Made by a program: the position numbers and the translations under genes. From Zeaxanthinibacter sp. PT1 (GTDB taxonomy: Bacteria; Bacteroidota; Bacteroidia; Flavobacteriales; Flavobacteriaceae): 64,000 bases of DNA. The notes beneath the pieces are model-generated. The model did not search any database. It saw only the letters and a program-made list of their open reading frames with translations, and was not told the DNA's origin. Shown one piece after another: positions 26,410 to 35,061 of this stretch; position 1 is the stretch's first letter; the number at the start of each line of letters is the position of its first letter. The DNA lies in the NCBI RefSeq assembly GCF_028464225.1, contig NZ_JAQPCN010000005.1, positions 184,382-248,381 on the forward strand, given 5' to 3'.

Positions 26410-27243
26410 CTAAAGATCGCGTTTACGCAACAAGGCATAGGACCCGTATACGAAAATAAAGGTCCAGGCCAACACGATGAGGATCTCGTATCCCTTCACC
26501 TGGTAATCCAGGACCAAGGTCTCACCCACCTGTTTGGCGACAGATTGCACGGCATTGAGCCGGGAGAAGGGTTCTTCGATCAGGTTGAACATAGCATTCA
26601 GCGGGAAAAATCCCATGATAGTTTCTGTAGTGGGCCCATCAAAGAACTTCCAGCGAATAAATCCCCAGCTGAGCATTTCGATCACCTGCCATAGGATGAG
26701 GAAACCTAATGCAAAGGCAGAGCGTTTTACCAACATTCCCAGGAACAGGCAGAAGGAGAAGAATCCCACTAGTTTTACAAAATAAGCCAGCAAGAATTCC
26801 AGGTCAGAAAATATGATTGAAATTTCGTTATAATCCGAATAGATCAGCCCCAGGATGAGGGAAACCACAAATACAAAGAGGGTGGATACTAAAGCGAATG
26901 TCAGTACAGTAAGGAATTTGGAGAGAACGAATTCTTTTTTAGAGAGCCCGTCTATCAGGTTCTGTTTAATGGTTTTGTTGCTGTATTCATTAGCCATCAT
27001 AGACACGATGACGATCGCGAGGAAAAGCTTAAAGAAGGCAATGATAAAGCTGTTAAAATGCCAGATATAGGGGAAATTAAAGATCCCCTGTTCTGCCAGG
27101 TGGAACTGTATGGGACCGATATCAAACTTAATCGCCGCCACCAGGGCGATAGAGGTGAGCAGTATAAAATAGGCGAGAATCAGGATACGGCTGGAACGGC
27201 TGTTCCAGAGCTTGATAAATTCTATTTGCAGTAGTCGTTTCAT
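26410..27243 (-). CDS. ABC transporter permease (ABC-2 type)
   Basis: A 277-aa membrane protein with about six helices, forming the membrane half of an exporter with the ATPase encoded just upstream (10-base gap). It starts MKRLLQIEFIKLWNSRSSR, typical of ABC-2/NatB-like permeases, and contains the conserved EYSNKTIKQNLIDGLSKKEF segment seen in gliding or antibiotic-export permeases. The substrate is unknown. There is no periplasmic binding protein, which supports an exporter or stress-related role. Confidence 0.88.
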   Translation of the reverse strand: MKRLLQIEFIKLWNSRSSRILILAYFILLTSIALVAAIKFDIGPIQFHLAEQGIFNFPYIWHFNSFIIAFFKLFLAIVIVSMMANEYSNKTIKQNLIDGLSKKEFVLSKFLTVLTFALVSTLFVFVVSLILGLIYSDYNEISIIFSDLEFLLAYFVKLVGFFSFCLFLGMLVKRSAFALGFLILWQVIEMLSWGFIRWKFFDGPTTETIMGFFPLNAMFNLIEEPFSRLNAVQSVAKQVGETLVLDYQVKGYEILIVLAWTFIFVYGSYALLRKRDL

Positions 27244-27253
27244 TCGGTTGGGT

Positions 27254-28147
27254 TCAGTTTTTGGTAATGGTGAGGAATTGTTCTTCCAGGCTCTCTTTTC
27301 GTTTAACGAGGTGAGACAGGGTAATGCCTTGTTGATGGAGCAGGGTGTTTAATTCGCCGGCATCCATTTCCTCTTCCAGGTATACGGTAAGCAGTCCACG
27401 ATCCTCCTTGATGCTACCAAAACTTTGGTGAGACTGCAGAAAAGACAACAGTTTACCCTGGGCAGTACTCTTCAGTTCAAAATAACCGTAACTGGCCAGC
27501 ATGCCGTCTACTTTTCCGGAGTATATTTTTTTTCCTTTGCGGAGAATGACCACATGGGTGCACACTTTTTCCACTTCGTCCAGGAGATGCGAAGCCAGTA
27601 AAATAGTAGTTCCCATGCTGGCGACCTTTTTAATGATTTCCCTGATCTGGTGAATGCCCTGTGGGTCTAAACCGTTGGTGGGTTCATCCAGTATCAGTAT
27701 CTCGGGGTCGTTGAGAAGGGCCGATGCGATCGCAAGTCGTTGTTTCATCCCCAGGGAATAGGTTTTAAAGGTGCTGTTCCTCCGATCCCAGAGATTGACC
27801 AGTTCTAGTTTTTCCTGTATCTTATCATAGGGAACCTCCTTGATTTTACAGACCAGTCGCAGGTTCTGAAGGGCGGTCATATAAGGGTAGAAATTAGGCC
27901 GTTCTATGATGGCGCCAACTTTTTTAAGGGCGTCATGGGTAGAAAGTTGCCCGTTGAACCAGGAGAAAGATCCCTGGCTTTTATTAACAACATTCAGTAC
28001 AATGCCCAGGGTAGTTGACTTACCGCTACCGTTGGGGCCAAGAATCCCATAGACATTTCCTTTTTCGATCTCGAAGGATAAGTCCTCCACGGCAGTGAGG
28101 TATCCGAATTTCTTGGTCAGGTGTTTTACGCTCAGGATGGTTTCCAA
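27254..28147 (-). CDS. ABC transporter ATP-binding protein
   Basis: A 297-aa ATPase. Walker A is GPNGSGKST (37-45), the signature is YSLGMKQRLAIAS, Walker B plus D-loop is ILILDEPTNGLDPQG, and the switch His is in LLASHLLDEVEKV. The C-terminal ~80 residues form the accessory region seen in CcmA/NatA-like exporters. The start is a TTG at 28147 (M-E-T-I-L-S-V-K), the only start that leaves the N-terminal strand intact. It is co-transcribed with the permease. A near-consensus CATCTTTG overlaps the start, so the transcript may have almost no leader. Confidence 0.93.
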   Translation of the reverse strand: METILSVKHLTKKFGYLTAVEDLSFEIEKGNVYGILGPNGSGKSTTLGIVLNVVNKSQGSFSWFNGQLSTHDALKKVGAIIERPNFYPYMTALQNLRLVCKIKEVPYDKIQEKLELVNLWDRRNSTFKTYSLGMKQRLAIASALLNDPEILILDEPTNGLDPQGIHQIREIIKKVASMGTTILLASHLLDEVEKVCTHVVILRKGKKIYSGKVDGMLASYGYFELKSTAQGKLLSFLQSHQSFGSIKEDRGLLTVYLEEEMDAGELNTLLHQQGITLSHLVKRKESLEEQFLTITKN

Positions 28148-28234
28148 AGATGAATTTTTTGATTGTATCTGTTATACAAGACGAAGAAAACGATATTTTG
28201 TTACATTTACTTAAATGCTTAAGTCCACAAGGGT

Positions 28235-29320
28235 ATGTCAGAGGAAAGAATGATGTCTAAGAAGAAGCCGGCCTACCCGGTAAATGAAAAACTGGATGCC
28301 TATCTTGACAATTACAATCGCAAAATAGAGATTCCCATTTTCTACGAAGACCTGCTCCGATTTGCGGGTTCAGTAGTGGTTTATGATAACGATGGGGAGG
28401 ACACCCTTTGGGTAAGGGTATATTATTCTGACTCTGAAAGACAAGAGATAGATCTCAGCCTTAAAAAGGTGTATTCCCAATTGCATTCCGATGGTAGTGA
28501 CCGTATATTCCAGTACTTAAACATCGATGCGGTGGATTACTGCACATTTGGGAATTCTAAACCTTTCCGTATCCGTGTCAGGAACATCCTCAATGACAAT
28601 TTCACGTATTTTTATGTAAAGAAGACCGATGCCTCCCGTATCTACGGGCTTGAATTAGAACATATGCTTTCTCCGTACAACCTGAATTTCCTGGTGTACA
28701 AGGATACCCTGATCGAGGAGCATATATCAGGGATCCCGGGAGATGTTTTTATTAAGGATATACTGCCTTCCTGCTCCGAGTCGGAGAAGTCCCAGCTAGC
28801 CAAGGAATTCGTGAAGTTCAACGAACGATGTATGATCCGCCTACTGGGAGATATGCGGTCTTATAATTACGTGATAGTACCTGTACACGACTTTGACCAC
28901 GTGGTATACCGTATCCGGGCGATCGATTTTGACCAGCAGTGTTTCGAGGGTAAGCTCAAGGTTTACCGACCGCAATTCTTTAAGGAGAACAACGTGATGG
29001 TAGAGCTGGTCCGGAGAAAGCTGTTGGTAGATTCAGTAGATCAGTACAAGGTGGAAGAGCGTTCTATCGTTGCCAAGCGGATCATCAGTTCCGGGAAGCG
29101 CATTAAAAAACTGGTCAACATCTGCAAAGGGGATGATATATCCCTGCCAGAAAATGTGGATCGCCTGAGGCAGGAGATCTATGAAATGACGCTGGATGTG
29201 AAGTTTAAAAGGGCAAAAACAATGGGCCAGATTTTACACCTGACCCTTGATTTCGTTAAGCGAAACTACCAGGACGTGAGCATGAAGCAGATCCTGGAAA
29301 GGCGTATTAAACTTCCTTAG
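28235..29320 (+). CDS. Divergent protein-kinase/APH-fold-like protein, unknown function
   Basis: A 361-aa cytosolic protein not assigned to a named family. Read in order it has kinase-like landmarks: FYVKKTDASR (127-136, a candidate ATP-anchoring Lys at 129/130), GLELEHML (138-145, candidate helix-C Glu), EEHISGIPGD (161-170, hinge/ligand-loop style), LGDMRSYNYVI (204-214, D206-x4-N211 like the catalytic HGDxxxxN), and RAIDFDQQ (228-235, like the IDFD metal motif). It has no Gly-rich loop of textbook form. ATG 28235 or ATG 28250 are both possible starts. It is divergent from the ABC pair. Substrate unknown; kinase identity is inferred. Confidence 0.6.
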   Translation: MSEERMMSKKKPAYPVNEKLDAYLDNYNRKIEIPIFYEDLLRFAGSVVVYDNDGEDTLWVRVYYSDSERQEIDLSLKKVYSQLHSDGSDRIFQYLNIDAVDYCTFGNSKPFRIRVRNILNDNFTYFYVKKTDASRIYGLELEHMLSPYNLNFLVYKDTLIEEHISGIPGDVFIKDILPSCSESEKSQLAKEFVKFNERCMIRLLGDMRSYNYVIVPVHDFDHVVYRIRAIDFDQQCFEGKLKVYRPQFFKENNVMVELVRRKLLVDSVDQYKVEERSIVAKRIISSGKRIKKLVNICKGDDISLPENVDRLRQEIYEMTLDVKFKRAKTMGQILHLTLDFVKRNYQDVSMKQILERRIKLP

Positions 29321-29337
29321 TCCCGGATGCAACCTAA

Positions 29338-30396
29338 CTAGCTTTTCTGTTCTTTGTTGAAGTATACAAGGTAGTAATACATCTGCCTTTCCTCATCCCA
29401 TCCTTTCTCTACGAATTTTTCCGCAGATTCCGGGTTGATGAAATCCAGCCTGATCTGGATATTGGTATCCAGTTCAATAACATTCTTCATTTTCTTCCTC
29501 GCATCGGACACCGCCTTATTGGCAATATCAAAGGTTGAAACGTCTTCAACGCTGTATTTAGGACCTTTTTCTACCTTGTAATGCTTAAATTCCGGGATCA
29601 GTTCAGGATTTTCCATTACCTCGTTCAGGAAATTGGTCTCCTCAAAATTATCATTCTTAGCAAAGTGGTTTACCGCACGGTTCATGAACAGCACCTCCTG
29701 CTGTTTGTCTTCTGCAGGTAATACAACGTCCTTGGCAAAGTTCTGGCAGAACTTCAGGTAATTCTTGGTGTAGAAGTTCTCATCTGCCAGGGCGGTGACT
29801 CCCAGGAAATTTTCAAGCCAGTATTTGGTGTCATAGCGGTTGCTATCCACGGAAAGTACTTTAAAACCTTCTTCTTTACTGGTGTTAAAAATCAGGCAGC
29901 CTTTATCCAGTTTGTTCAGGTTTACTCCCTGTAATACCTTAAGATCCAGGTTTGCGGCCTTCTCCTCAAACTGCAGGAAATCGTGCTTTAACTCGCTCTT
30001 AAATATCCCGATAGCCTGGGTTTTCTGGTTATCGATCATCGCGTTCTCTATATAGGCTACGTAGACTTCACCACTCTTAATATGCGGGTGGTTGGATTGC
30101 TGAAACAGGTGTTTAGCGATTTCCATAGAGCCCTGGTGGGCCATGGACGGATTTTCAAATATCGCCGATGCCTGCATAAAAACAGGATTGAATTCCAGGT
30201 CAGCTTCATGGGCAAAGTGGTAATAGTTCTCTTCTTTATCCCGGAATGGTTTAAAGAAGTATTCCTTCAAAAGGCCGTTGGTCTCGTCATCCAATTGGTA
30301 AGGATCTTCTGATAAAAATAATCCTTCGGCTTTGCTGATGTTCCCTACACGGTGTAGAGATACGCTTTCGATCTGGGAAGAATATAGGTTAATCAT
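29338..30396 (-). CDS. Nucleoid-associated protein (NdpA/YejK-like)
   Basis: A 352-aa DNA-associated protein of the 37-kDa nucleoid-associated family. Recognisable features are the start INLYSSQIESVSLHRVGN, the central GVNLNKLDKGCLIFN, and YWLENFLGVTALADENFYT. Family members bind the nucleoid, with unclear regulatory roles. The length matches. It is convergent with the kinase-like gene (17-base gap) and lies downstream of the pRiA4b-ORF3-like gene on the same strand. Confidence 0.85.
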   Translation of the reverse strand: MINLYSSQIESVSLHRVGNISKAEGLFLSEDPYQLDDETNGLLKEYFFKPFRDKEENYYHFAHEADLEFNPVFMQASAIFENPSMAHQGSMEIAKHLFQQSNHPHIKSGEVYVAYIENAMIDNQKTQAIGIFKSELKHDFLQFEEKAANLDLKVLQGVNLNKLDKGCLIFNTSKEEGFKVLSVDSNRYDTKYWLENFLGVTALADENFYTKNYLKFCQNFAKDVVLPAEDKQQEVLFMNRAVNHFAKNDNFEETNFLNEVMENPELIPEFKHYKVEKGPKYSVEDVSTFDIANKAVSDARKKMKNVIELDTNIQIRLDFINPESAEKFVEKGWDEERQMYYYLVYFNKEQKS

Positions 30397-30472
30397 TGCG
30401 GGAAATGTAGGTTTTTAGGTTGTAATGATAAAGGTTGTTGAAAAAGGGAAAGAATATTGAAGCAGGATTTCC

Positions 30473-30967
30473 TTAATTCCACTGTTCGTCAAAATCCATG
30501 TCGTCGTAATCTTCGAACGAATCATCGAAATCGACCTCGGACTCCGATTCAAAATTCTTTTCCGGTGGAGCATCCGGGAGTTCTCCAAAACTGAAAAGTA
30601 CATTGGGGTATGTACGCCCGTCTTCTTTTTCCACGATGTCGGCCAATTCAACAAAGAAGGTCCACATGCTTAAGAAGTCATAGACATAGATCAGTTTCGG
30701 ACTGTTTTCAGTCATCACATCATCCAGGGTAGTCTCGTTCATCAGGCGGACATCAGAGCCCCCTTCGCTCATATCAAATAAGGCTATTTCTTCATCCTGG
30801 TTCCATTCTTCGTCACAAGTATAAAAGGACGCCATTTCTGTGCCCAGGAACCCGAATGCCTGGGTTATGGCGTTGTGGAACTCCTCCATAGTATCCCCTG
30901 ATTCAATTTCAATATCCCTGAAAATGTCTTCCGGGGCATCCAGAATTATCCTTATTTTATAGATCAT
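30473..30967 (-). CDS. Plasmid pRiA4b ORF-3-like protein
   Basis: A 164-aa acidic cytosolic protein. The pattern MIYKIRIILDAPEDIFRDIE, a helix with FHNAITQAFGF, and IYVYDFLSMWTFFVEL is that of the pRiA4b ORF-3 / 'IS1096 passenger TnpR' domain, a beta-grasp-like fold. Despite the name it is a chromosomal conserved protein, and no transposon is present. The C-terminal 30 residues are strongly acidic (DFDDSFEDYDDMDFDEQW). A TAACTTTG box (minus strand, 30991-30998) lies just upstream, overlapping the end of the heme A synthase gene. Function unknown. Confidence 0.8.
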   Translation of the reverse strand: MIYKIRIILDAPEDIFRDIEIESGDTMEEFHNAITQAFGFLGTEMASFYTCDEEWNQDEEIALFDMSEGGSDVRLMNETTLDDVMTENSPKLIYVYDFLSMWTFFVELADIVEKEDGRTYPNVLFSFGELPDAPPEKNFESESEVDFDDSFEDYDDMDFDEQWN

Positions 30968-30990
30968 TAGCTCCTGACTTTGGAATGGGC

Positions 30991-30998
30991 AAAGTTAC
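30991..30998 (-). promoter_or_regulatory. -7 box of the pRiA4b ORF-3-like gene
   Basis: The minus strand reads TAACTTTG, 23 bases before the start and overlapping the stop codon of the upstream heme A synthase gene. Confidence 0.4.
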
Positions 30999-32029
30999 GA
31001 AGTTTTAAAGTTCCTGCCAGCATATACTACCTCCAATACCAAATAAAACTGAAGACCGAATAAGAGGGAGGCCAGGACCAGGTGCAAGGGCTGTGATGCA
31101 AAGGGAAAATCGAGGTATACCATGGCAATTCCCGTCAGGATCTCCACCATTATTAGCCCCAGCACCCATTTAATTTTGTCGAAACCAAGCCTTAATTGAT
31201 AAATCCGGTATGCCAGGAAGCTGTTCAACAGTACCACTAGTATTGAGAATGAACGATGAATGTAAAAGGATATACCGGGATCTTTCAGCCAAAAGGCTTT
31301 TGCTTCCTCACCGAACAGGTCTATACGCTGGTCCACAAATTGTCGTACCTGTGTTCCCAAAACCACCTGGACCACGGTCAAACCCAGGGCAAGGATAAGC
31401 AGGTTGCGTAAAAGTGTATCTTTTTTATGATCATCCTTAGCCCGAGAAGTGCGGTAAATCAATAGAAGCAGGATAGCGACAATCGCCAGTGCCATCAACA
31501 TATGTATTGTGATCTTGGCCGGGGCAAGCACGGAATAAACCACGGTTGCCCCAAGCCACGCCTGGAAACCCATTGCCAATACTACAAAGCAGGAACCAAG
31601 TGTTACAAATTTATCGCGCTTCCAATAGGAAAAAGAAGCGACAGCCATTACCAAGGTAGCTATTCCGGCCAGGGCACCCAAGAGGCGGTTAAGGAATTCA
31701 GTCCAGGTATGGAAAACATTAAACTCTGCATAATCATGACGGGTATAAGCTTTCCATTGCCCTTCATCATAGGTTTCGCCTGACTGAAAATTCCCTGCAG
31801 CCACCCGGAGTGTATTCTCCCGGATGATTACCTGCCCCGTTTTATAATCGTGATCCGGTTTCCATTCCAAGTCAGCGATCTCTGTAGGGGGAATGTAATA
31901 TCCGAAGCATTTTGGCCAGTCCGGGCAACCCATCCCGCTGCCTGTCATCCTGACAACGGCCCCGGCAATGATCACCAGGTATACCAGCAGCAGTGATACC
32001 TTTGCAATTTTCCTGTAGTTCATTATCAT
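30995..32029 (-). CDS. ctaA: Heme A synthase, COX15/CtaA family
   Basis: Membrane enzyme that oxidises the methyl group of heme O to make heme A for cytochrome oxidase (344 aa, about eight helices). Motifs are RMTGSGMGCPDWPKCFGYY near the N-terminus (first heme-related loop with paired Cys), EFNVFHTWTEFLNRLLG (heme-ligand His and Glu), a central KITIHMLMALAI with His, and YIHRSFSILVVLLNS. ATG 32029 gives MIMNYRKI; ATG 32023 is equally good. It may be co-transcribed with the upstream CCA-enzyme gene (45-base gap). Other cytochrome oxidase genes are outside the window. Confidence 0.93.
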   Translation of the reverse strand: MIMNYRKIAKVSLLLVYLVIIAGAVVRMTGSGMGCPDWPKCFGYYIPPTEIADLEWKPDHDYKTGQVIIRENTLRVAAGNFQSGETYDEGQWKAYTRHDYAEFNVFHTWTEFLNRLLGALAGIATLVMAVASFSYWKRDKFVTLGSCFVVLAMGFQAWLGATVVYSVLAPAKITIHMLMALAIVAILLLLIYRTSRAKDDHKKDTLLRNLLILALGLTVVQVVLGTQVRQFVDQRIDLFGEEAKAFWLKDPGISFYIHRSFSILVVLLNSFLAYRIYQLRLGFDKIKWVLGLIMVEILTGIAMVYLDFPFASQPLHLVLASLLFGLQFYLVLEVVYAGRNFKTS

Positions 32030-32074
32030 TAGTATTCGTATTCCCGACCAGGCCAGTAAGCCATACAGGGATTG

Positions 32075-33505
32075 TTACAGATCATCCTGAACCTTCAGCC
32101 CCATAGATTTGCCTTTACGCAACATGAAGTTCCTCGCGGCTTGGTACTCGTTAGGAATCTCCCCTTCAAGGATAGCTTCTTTTATCGCTTCTTTAATCTG
32201 CCCGATCTCCCGGGATGGTTTCAGGTTAAATGTTTTCATGATCTCTTCTCCGCTAACGGGGGGTTGAAAGTTCCGGATATGATCTCTTTCCTCAACTTCC
32301 TCGATCTTCTGGCGAACCAGTTTAAAATTATTCTTGTACTTCTTTTGTTTCTTAGGGTTTTTGGTGGTGATATCCGCTTCACACAAGGTCATCAGGTCGT
32401 CCACGTGCTCTCCTGCGTCAAACACCAGCCTCCTGATGGCAGAATCGGTCACGTGCTCCTGTGACAATACTACGGGGCGTGAGCTCATCAGAACCATCTT
32501 TTGTACAAACTTCATTTTTTCATTCAGCGGGAGTCGCATTCGTTTAAAGAGTTTGTATACCATTTTGGCTCCCACAAACTCGTGGGCATGGAAGGTCCAC
32601 CCAATTTTCTTGTCAAAGCGTTTGGTTGGGGCTTTGCCGATATCGTGCAGTAATGCCGCCCAGCGTAGCCAAAGGTTGTCTGTCGTCTTTGCGATGTTAT
32701 CCACAACTTCAAGAGTGTGCCAGAAATTGTCCTTGTGTTTCTGCCCTTCAATTTCTTCTATCCCTTGCAATGCCGTCAATTCCGGAAGGATGATATTGAG
32801 CAAACCAGTTTGGTGAAGCAGAGAAAAACCTATAGATGGTTCCGGGCTGAGCAGGATCTTGTGTAATTCCTCTACGATCCTTTCTTTAGAAATGATATTA
32901 ATTCTCTCCTTATTGGCAGAGATGGCTTCCAGTGATTCACGGTGGATCTCAAATCCTAATTGAGAGGCAAAACGAACGGCGCGCATCATTCGGAGTGGAT
33001 CATCAGAATAAGTAATCCCGGGTTCCAGGGGAGTGCGCAATAGCTTATGTTCAAGATCAGCGATCCCGTCAAATGGATCCAGTAAGTCGCCATAATCCGA
33101 TTCGTTCAGCGATAATGCCAGGGCATTGATGGTGAAATCCCGTCGTTTCTGATCATCTTCCAAGGTGCCATTCTCTACGACAGGTTTACGGCTGTCATGG
33201 TGATAGCTCTCTTTCCGGGCCCCGACGAATTCCAGTTCCAGCTTCTTGTATTTGATCATCGCAGTACCAAAATTTTTGAAGACGGTCACTTCCGGTTTAC
33301 CGGGCAGGCGCTCTGCTACTTTCTTAGCAAGGTCGATCCCACTGCCTACTACGACCACATCGATATCGTCGGGTTTACCGCGATCCAGCAGGAAGTCCCT
33401 GACGAAGCCCCCTATAACATAGGTGGATAACCCTTCCCGGGATGCCACTGAAGAGATGATGGAGAAAATAGGATCTTGTAAGGCCTCTGGGTATTTCTTC
33501 TGCAT
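32075..33505 (-). CDS. cca: CCA tRNA nucleotidyltransferase with HD domain
   Basis: Adds or repairs the 3'-CCA end of tRNAs (476 aa). The class II polymerase head shows YVIGGFVRDFLLDRGKPDD followed by the metal-binding DIDVVV, then RRDFTINALALSL and DPLRMMRAVRFASQLGF. The HD phosphohydrolase domain follows (about 255-380), with HTLEVVDNIAK and LLHDIGKAPTKRF. The HD fusion and full length are standard for Bacteroidota. It lies 3 bases after tsaC on the same strand, so two tRNA maturation enzymes share a transcript. Confidence 0.95.
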   Translation of the reverse strand: MQKKYPEALQDPIFSIISSVASREGLSTYVIGGFVRDFLLDRGKPDDIDVVVVGSGIDLAKKVAERLPGKPEVTVFKNFGTAMIKYKKLELEFVGARKESYHHDSRKPVVENGTLEDDQKRRDFTINALALSLNESDYGDLLDPFDGIADLEHKLLRTPLEPGITYSDDPLRMMRAVRFASQLGFEIHRESLEAISANKERINIISKERIVEELHKILLSPEPSIGFSLLHQTGLLNIILPELTALQGIEEIEGQKHKDNFWHTLEVVDNIAKTTDNLWLRWAALLHDIGKAPTKRFDKKIGWTFHAHEFVGAKMVYKLFKRMRLPLNEKMKFVQKMVLMSSRPVVLSQEHVTDSAIRRLVFDAGEHVDDLMTLCEADITTKNPKKQKKYKNNFKLVRQKIEEVEERDHIRNFQPPVSGEEIMKTFNLKPSREIGQIKEAIKEAILEGEIPNEYQAARNFMLRKGKSMGLKVQDDL

Positions 33506-33508
33506 TGT

Positions 33509-34090
33509 TCAGGTACGAATCACTTTTACGGTTCCGTCTGTTCCCAGTCGGATGATTGCCGATGGAGTGTTATTAATTGCTTGACGCTGCAAATTTACGG
33601 CATAGTCCACTCCTTTTAAAATATCATTGCTTATTTCGGAAAATGATTGTGGGGTTGGATCACCGCTGATATTGGCCGAGGTAGATACGATGGGATTACC
33701 GAACTTACCGATCAGCTTGCGACAGAAATCATCGCTGGCTACCCGGATGGCCAGGGTGTTGTCTGCCGCGACCAGGTTAGGGGCAATTCCCTTAGGGCGG
33801 TCATATATTATAGTGGTCGGTTTGGAAGACATGTCCATAATGTCATAAGCCAGGTCCGGGACTTCCTCAACATGTTTTTCCAGCATAAAATCATTGGCTA
33901 CCAGGCAAATGAGAGCCTTCGAATCCGGGCGTCTTTTAAGCTCGTAAACTTTGCTTACGGCTTCTTTATTGGTCGCGTCACAGCCAATGCCCCAAACAGT
34001 GTCGGTAGGGTAGAGGATGAGGCCTCCTCGTTCCAGTACTGCTATACATTCATTGATCTCTTTCCCGTATTCAGTCCGTTTCTTATCCAT
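33509..34090 (-). CDS. tsaC: L-threonylcarbamoyladenylate synthase (YrdC/Sua5)
   Basis: Makes threonylcarbamoyl-AMP for the t6A37 modification of tRNA (193 aa, YrdC domain only). Recognised by GLILYPTDTVWGIGCDATN with the nucleotide-binding pocket, KVYELKRRPDSKALICLV, and the late VSTSANISGDP. It lacks the Sua5 C-terminal domain. It overlaps the upstream ATP-grasp gene by 8 bases and is followed by cca after 3 bases, so translational coupling is likely. Confidence 0.95.
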   Translation of the reverse strand: MDKKRTEYGKEINECIAVLERGGLILYPTDTVWGIGCDATNKEAVSKVYELKRRPDSKALICLVANDFMLEKHVEEVPDLAYDIMDMSSKPTTIIYDRPKGIAPNLVAADNTLAIRVASDDFCRKLIGKFGNPIVSTSANISGDPTPQSFSEISNDILKGVDYAVNLQRQAINNTPSAIIRLGTDGTVKVIRT

Positions 34091-34982
34091 ACTTCTTAAT
34101 GTATTCCTGATCTCCCAGGTCCGGAAGTTTCAGGTAGTCCCCGACAATCCTGTTATAGATATCCGGGTAGAATTCCTGCCTGCCATCCCCTGGATAAAAG
34201 GTCATTTCACCAAAAATAATTCGCCCGGACAGGTTATAAAAATCCACCCTGACAAATGGGAAGTCTCCCGCCAGTTTCTCGGCCAGTTCAAACATCTTTT
34301 CAACATTGAGCGGTGGTTCAATAGCTTCCTTGGAAACTTTACCCACCCCTTTGGAAAATGGCATCAGGCTCCACTGCCGATCAAAAAAGTACTTGTGATG
34401 ATCTCCTCCTCGGTCCTGGTCCACCTGCATAAACTTAGCCTTACCGCCAAAGCAATAGATCTTATAATCGTTCAAGACACTTTTGCCCGGTTCTTCCAGG
34501 AATTCTTCGGCCACGATGTAGGGTGTACTATCCTTGTAAGCCCATTCCATTCCTCCCCGGTAATATTGATTCCGGAAGAACCATTTATGAAATAAGTAGC
34601 GCGACTTGTGATAATTGAGCTTGGATTTCTCGGCGACGATGAGGTTAAAACCATAACCGTGAGCCGCTTTTAAGACAAAACGATCCGGAAGGGCATCCAG
34701 GTCCACGTCTGTCGCTTTCTTGTAGACGGCGAGCAGTCCATTGAGATATTCGGGCCCTATTTTTTCGCGAACATATTCCCTGACCTCGTATTTATTGACA
34801 AGCCGGTTGAGGATCTTAGGCCGGTAATACACTTTTAACCATTGTACCTTTTCATTGAATTCCTTGGGATCGTCGAGGTCCAGTTTCTTCCCCGTGTAGT
34901 ACTCGTAATAGATCTTTACGTAAAGATGCTGGGGGAGGAACTTTAGTTTTTTAAGAAGGCCGTATAAGAGTTTTTTCAGCAT
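34083..34982 (-). CDS. TupA-like ATP-grasp protein for surface polysaccharide
   Basis: A 299-aa protein of the TupA-like ATP-grasp family, usually found in teichuronic-acid or capsule clusters, where it probably ligates an amino acid or modifies sugars. Features: DPKEFNEKVQWLKVYYR, the ATP-binding Lys in DRFVLKAAHGYGFNLIV, IVAEEFLEEPGKSVLNDYKI, and the metal-binding end VRVDFYNLSGRIIFGEMTFYPG. ATG 34982 is chosen: longer frames would run into the divergent glycosyltransferase promoter. It overlaps tsaC by 8 bases at its 3' end. Confidence 0.88.
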   Translation of the reverse strand: MLKKLLYGLLKKLKFLPQHLYVKIYYEYYTGKKLDLDDPKEFNEKVQWLKVYYRPKILNRLVNKYEVREYVREKIGPEYLNGLLAVYKKATDVDLDALPDRFVLKAAHGYGFNLIVAEKSKLNYHKSRYLFHKWFFRNQYYRGGMEWAYKDSTPYIVAEEFLEEPGKSVLNDYKIYCFGGKAKFMQVDQDRGGDHHKYFFDRQWSLMPFSKGVGKVSKEAIEPPLNVEKMFELAEKLAGDFPFVRVDFYNLSGRIIFGEMTFYPGDGRQEFYPDIYNRIVGDYLKLPDLGDQEYIKKYG

Positions 34983-35008
34983 GTATTGTTTTAAAAACAA
35001 AGCGGATG

Positions 35009-35016
35009 CAAAGATA
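35009..35016 (-). promoter_or_regulatory. -7 box of the ATP-grasp/tsaC/cca operon
   Basis: The minus strand reads TATCTTTG, 26 bases before ATG 34982. It faces, and is only 16 bases from, the -7 box of the divergent glycosyltransferase. Confidence 0.5.
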
Positions 35017-35032
35017 AACAATAAGACTTTCA

Positions 35033-35040
35033 TATTTTTG
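35033..35040 (+). promoter_or_regulatory. -7 box of the divergent glycosyltransferase gene
   Basis: TATTTTTG, 21 bases before ATG 35062. Its -33 region falls on the opposing -7 box, so the two polymerases would compete. Confidence 0.5.
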
Positions 35041-35061
35041 GCAGGAATTAACAACTTTAAA

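Noticed and set aside
30473..30967. Mobile element suggested by the 'IS1096 passenger / pRiA4b ORF-3' family name
   Set aside because: No transposase, inverted repeats or target duplication nearby; the domain is common in chromosomal genes.
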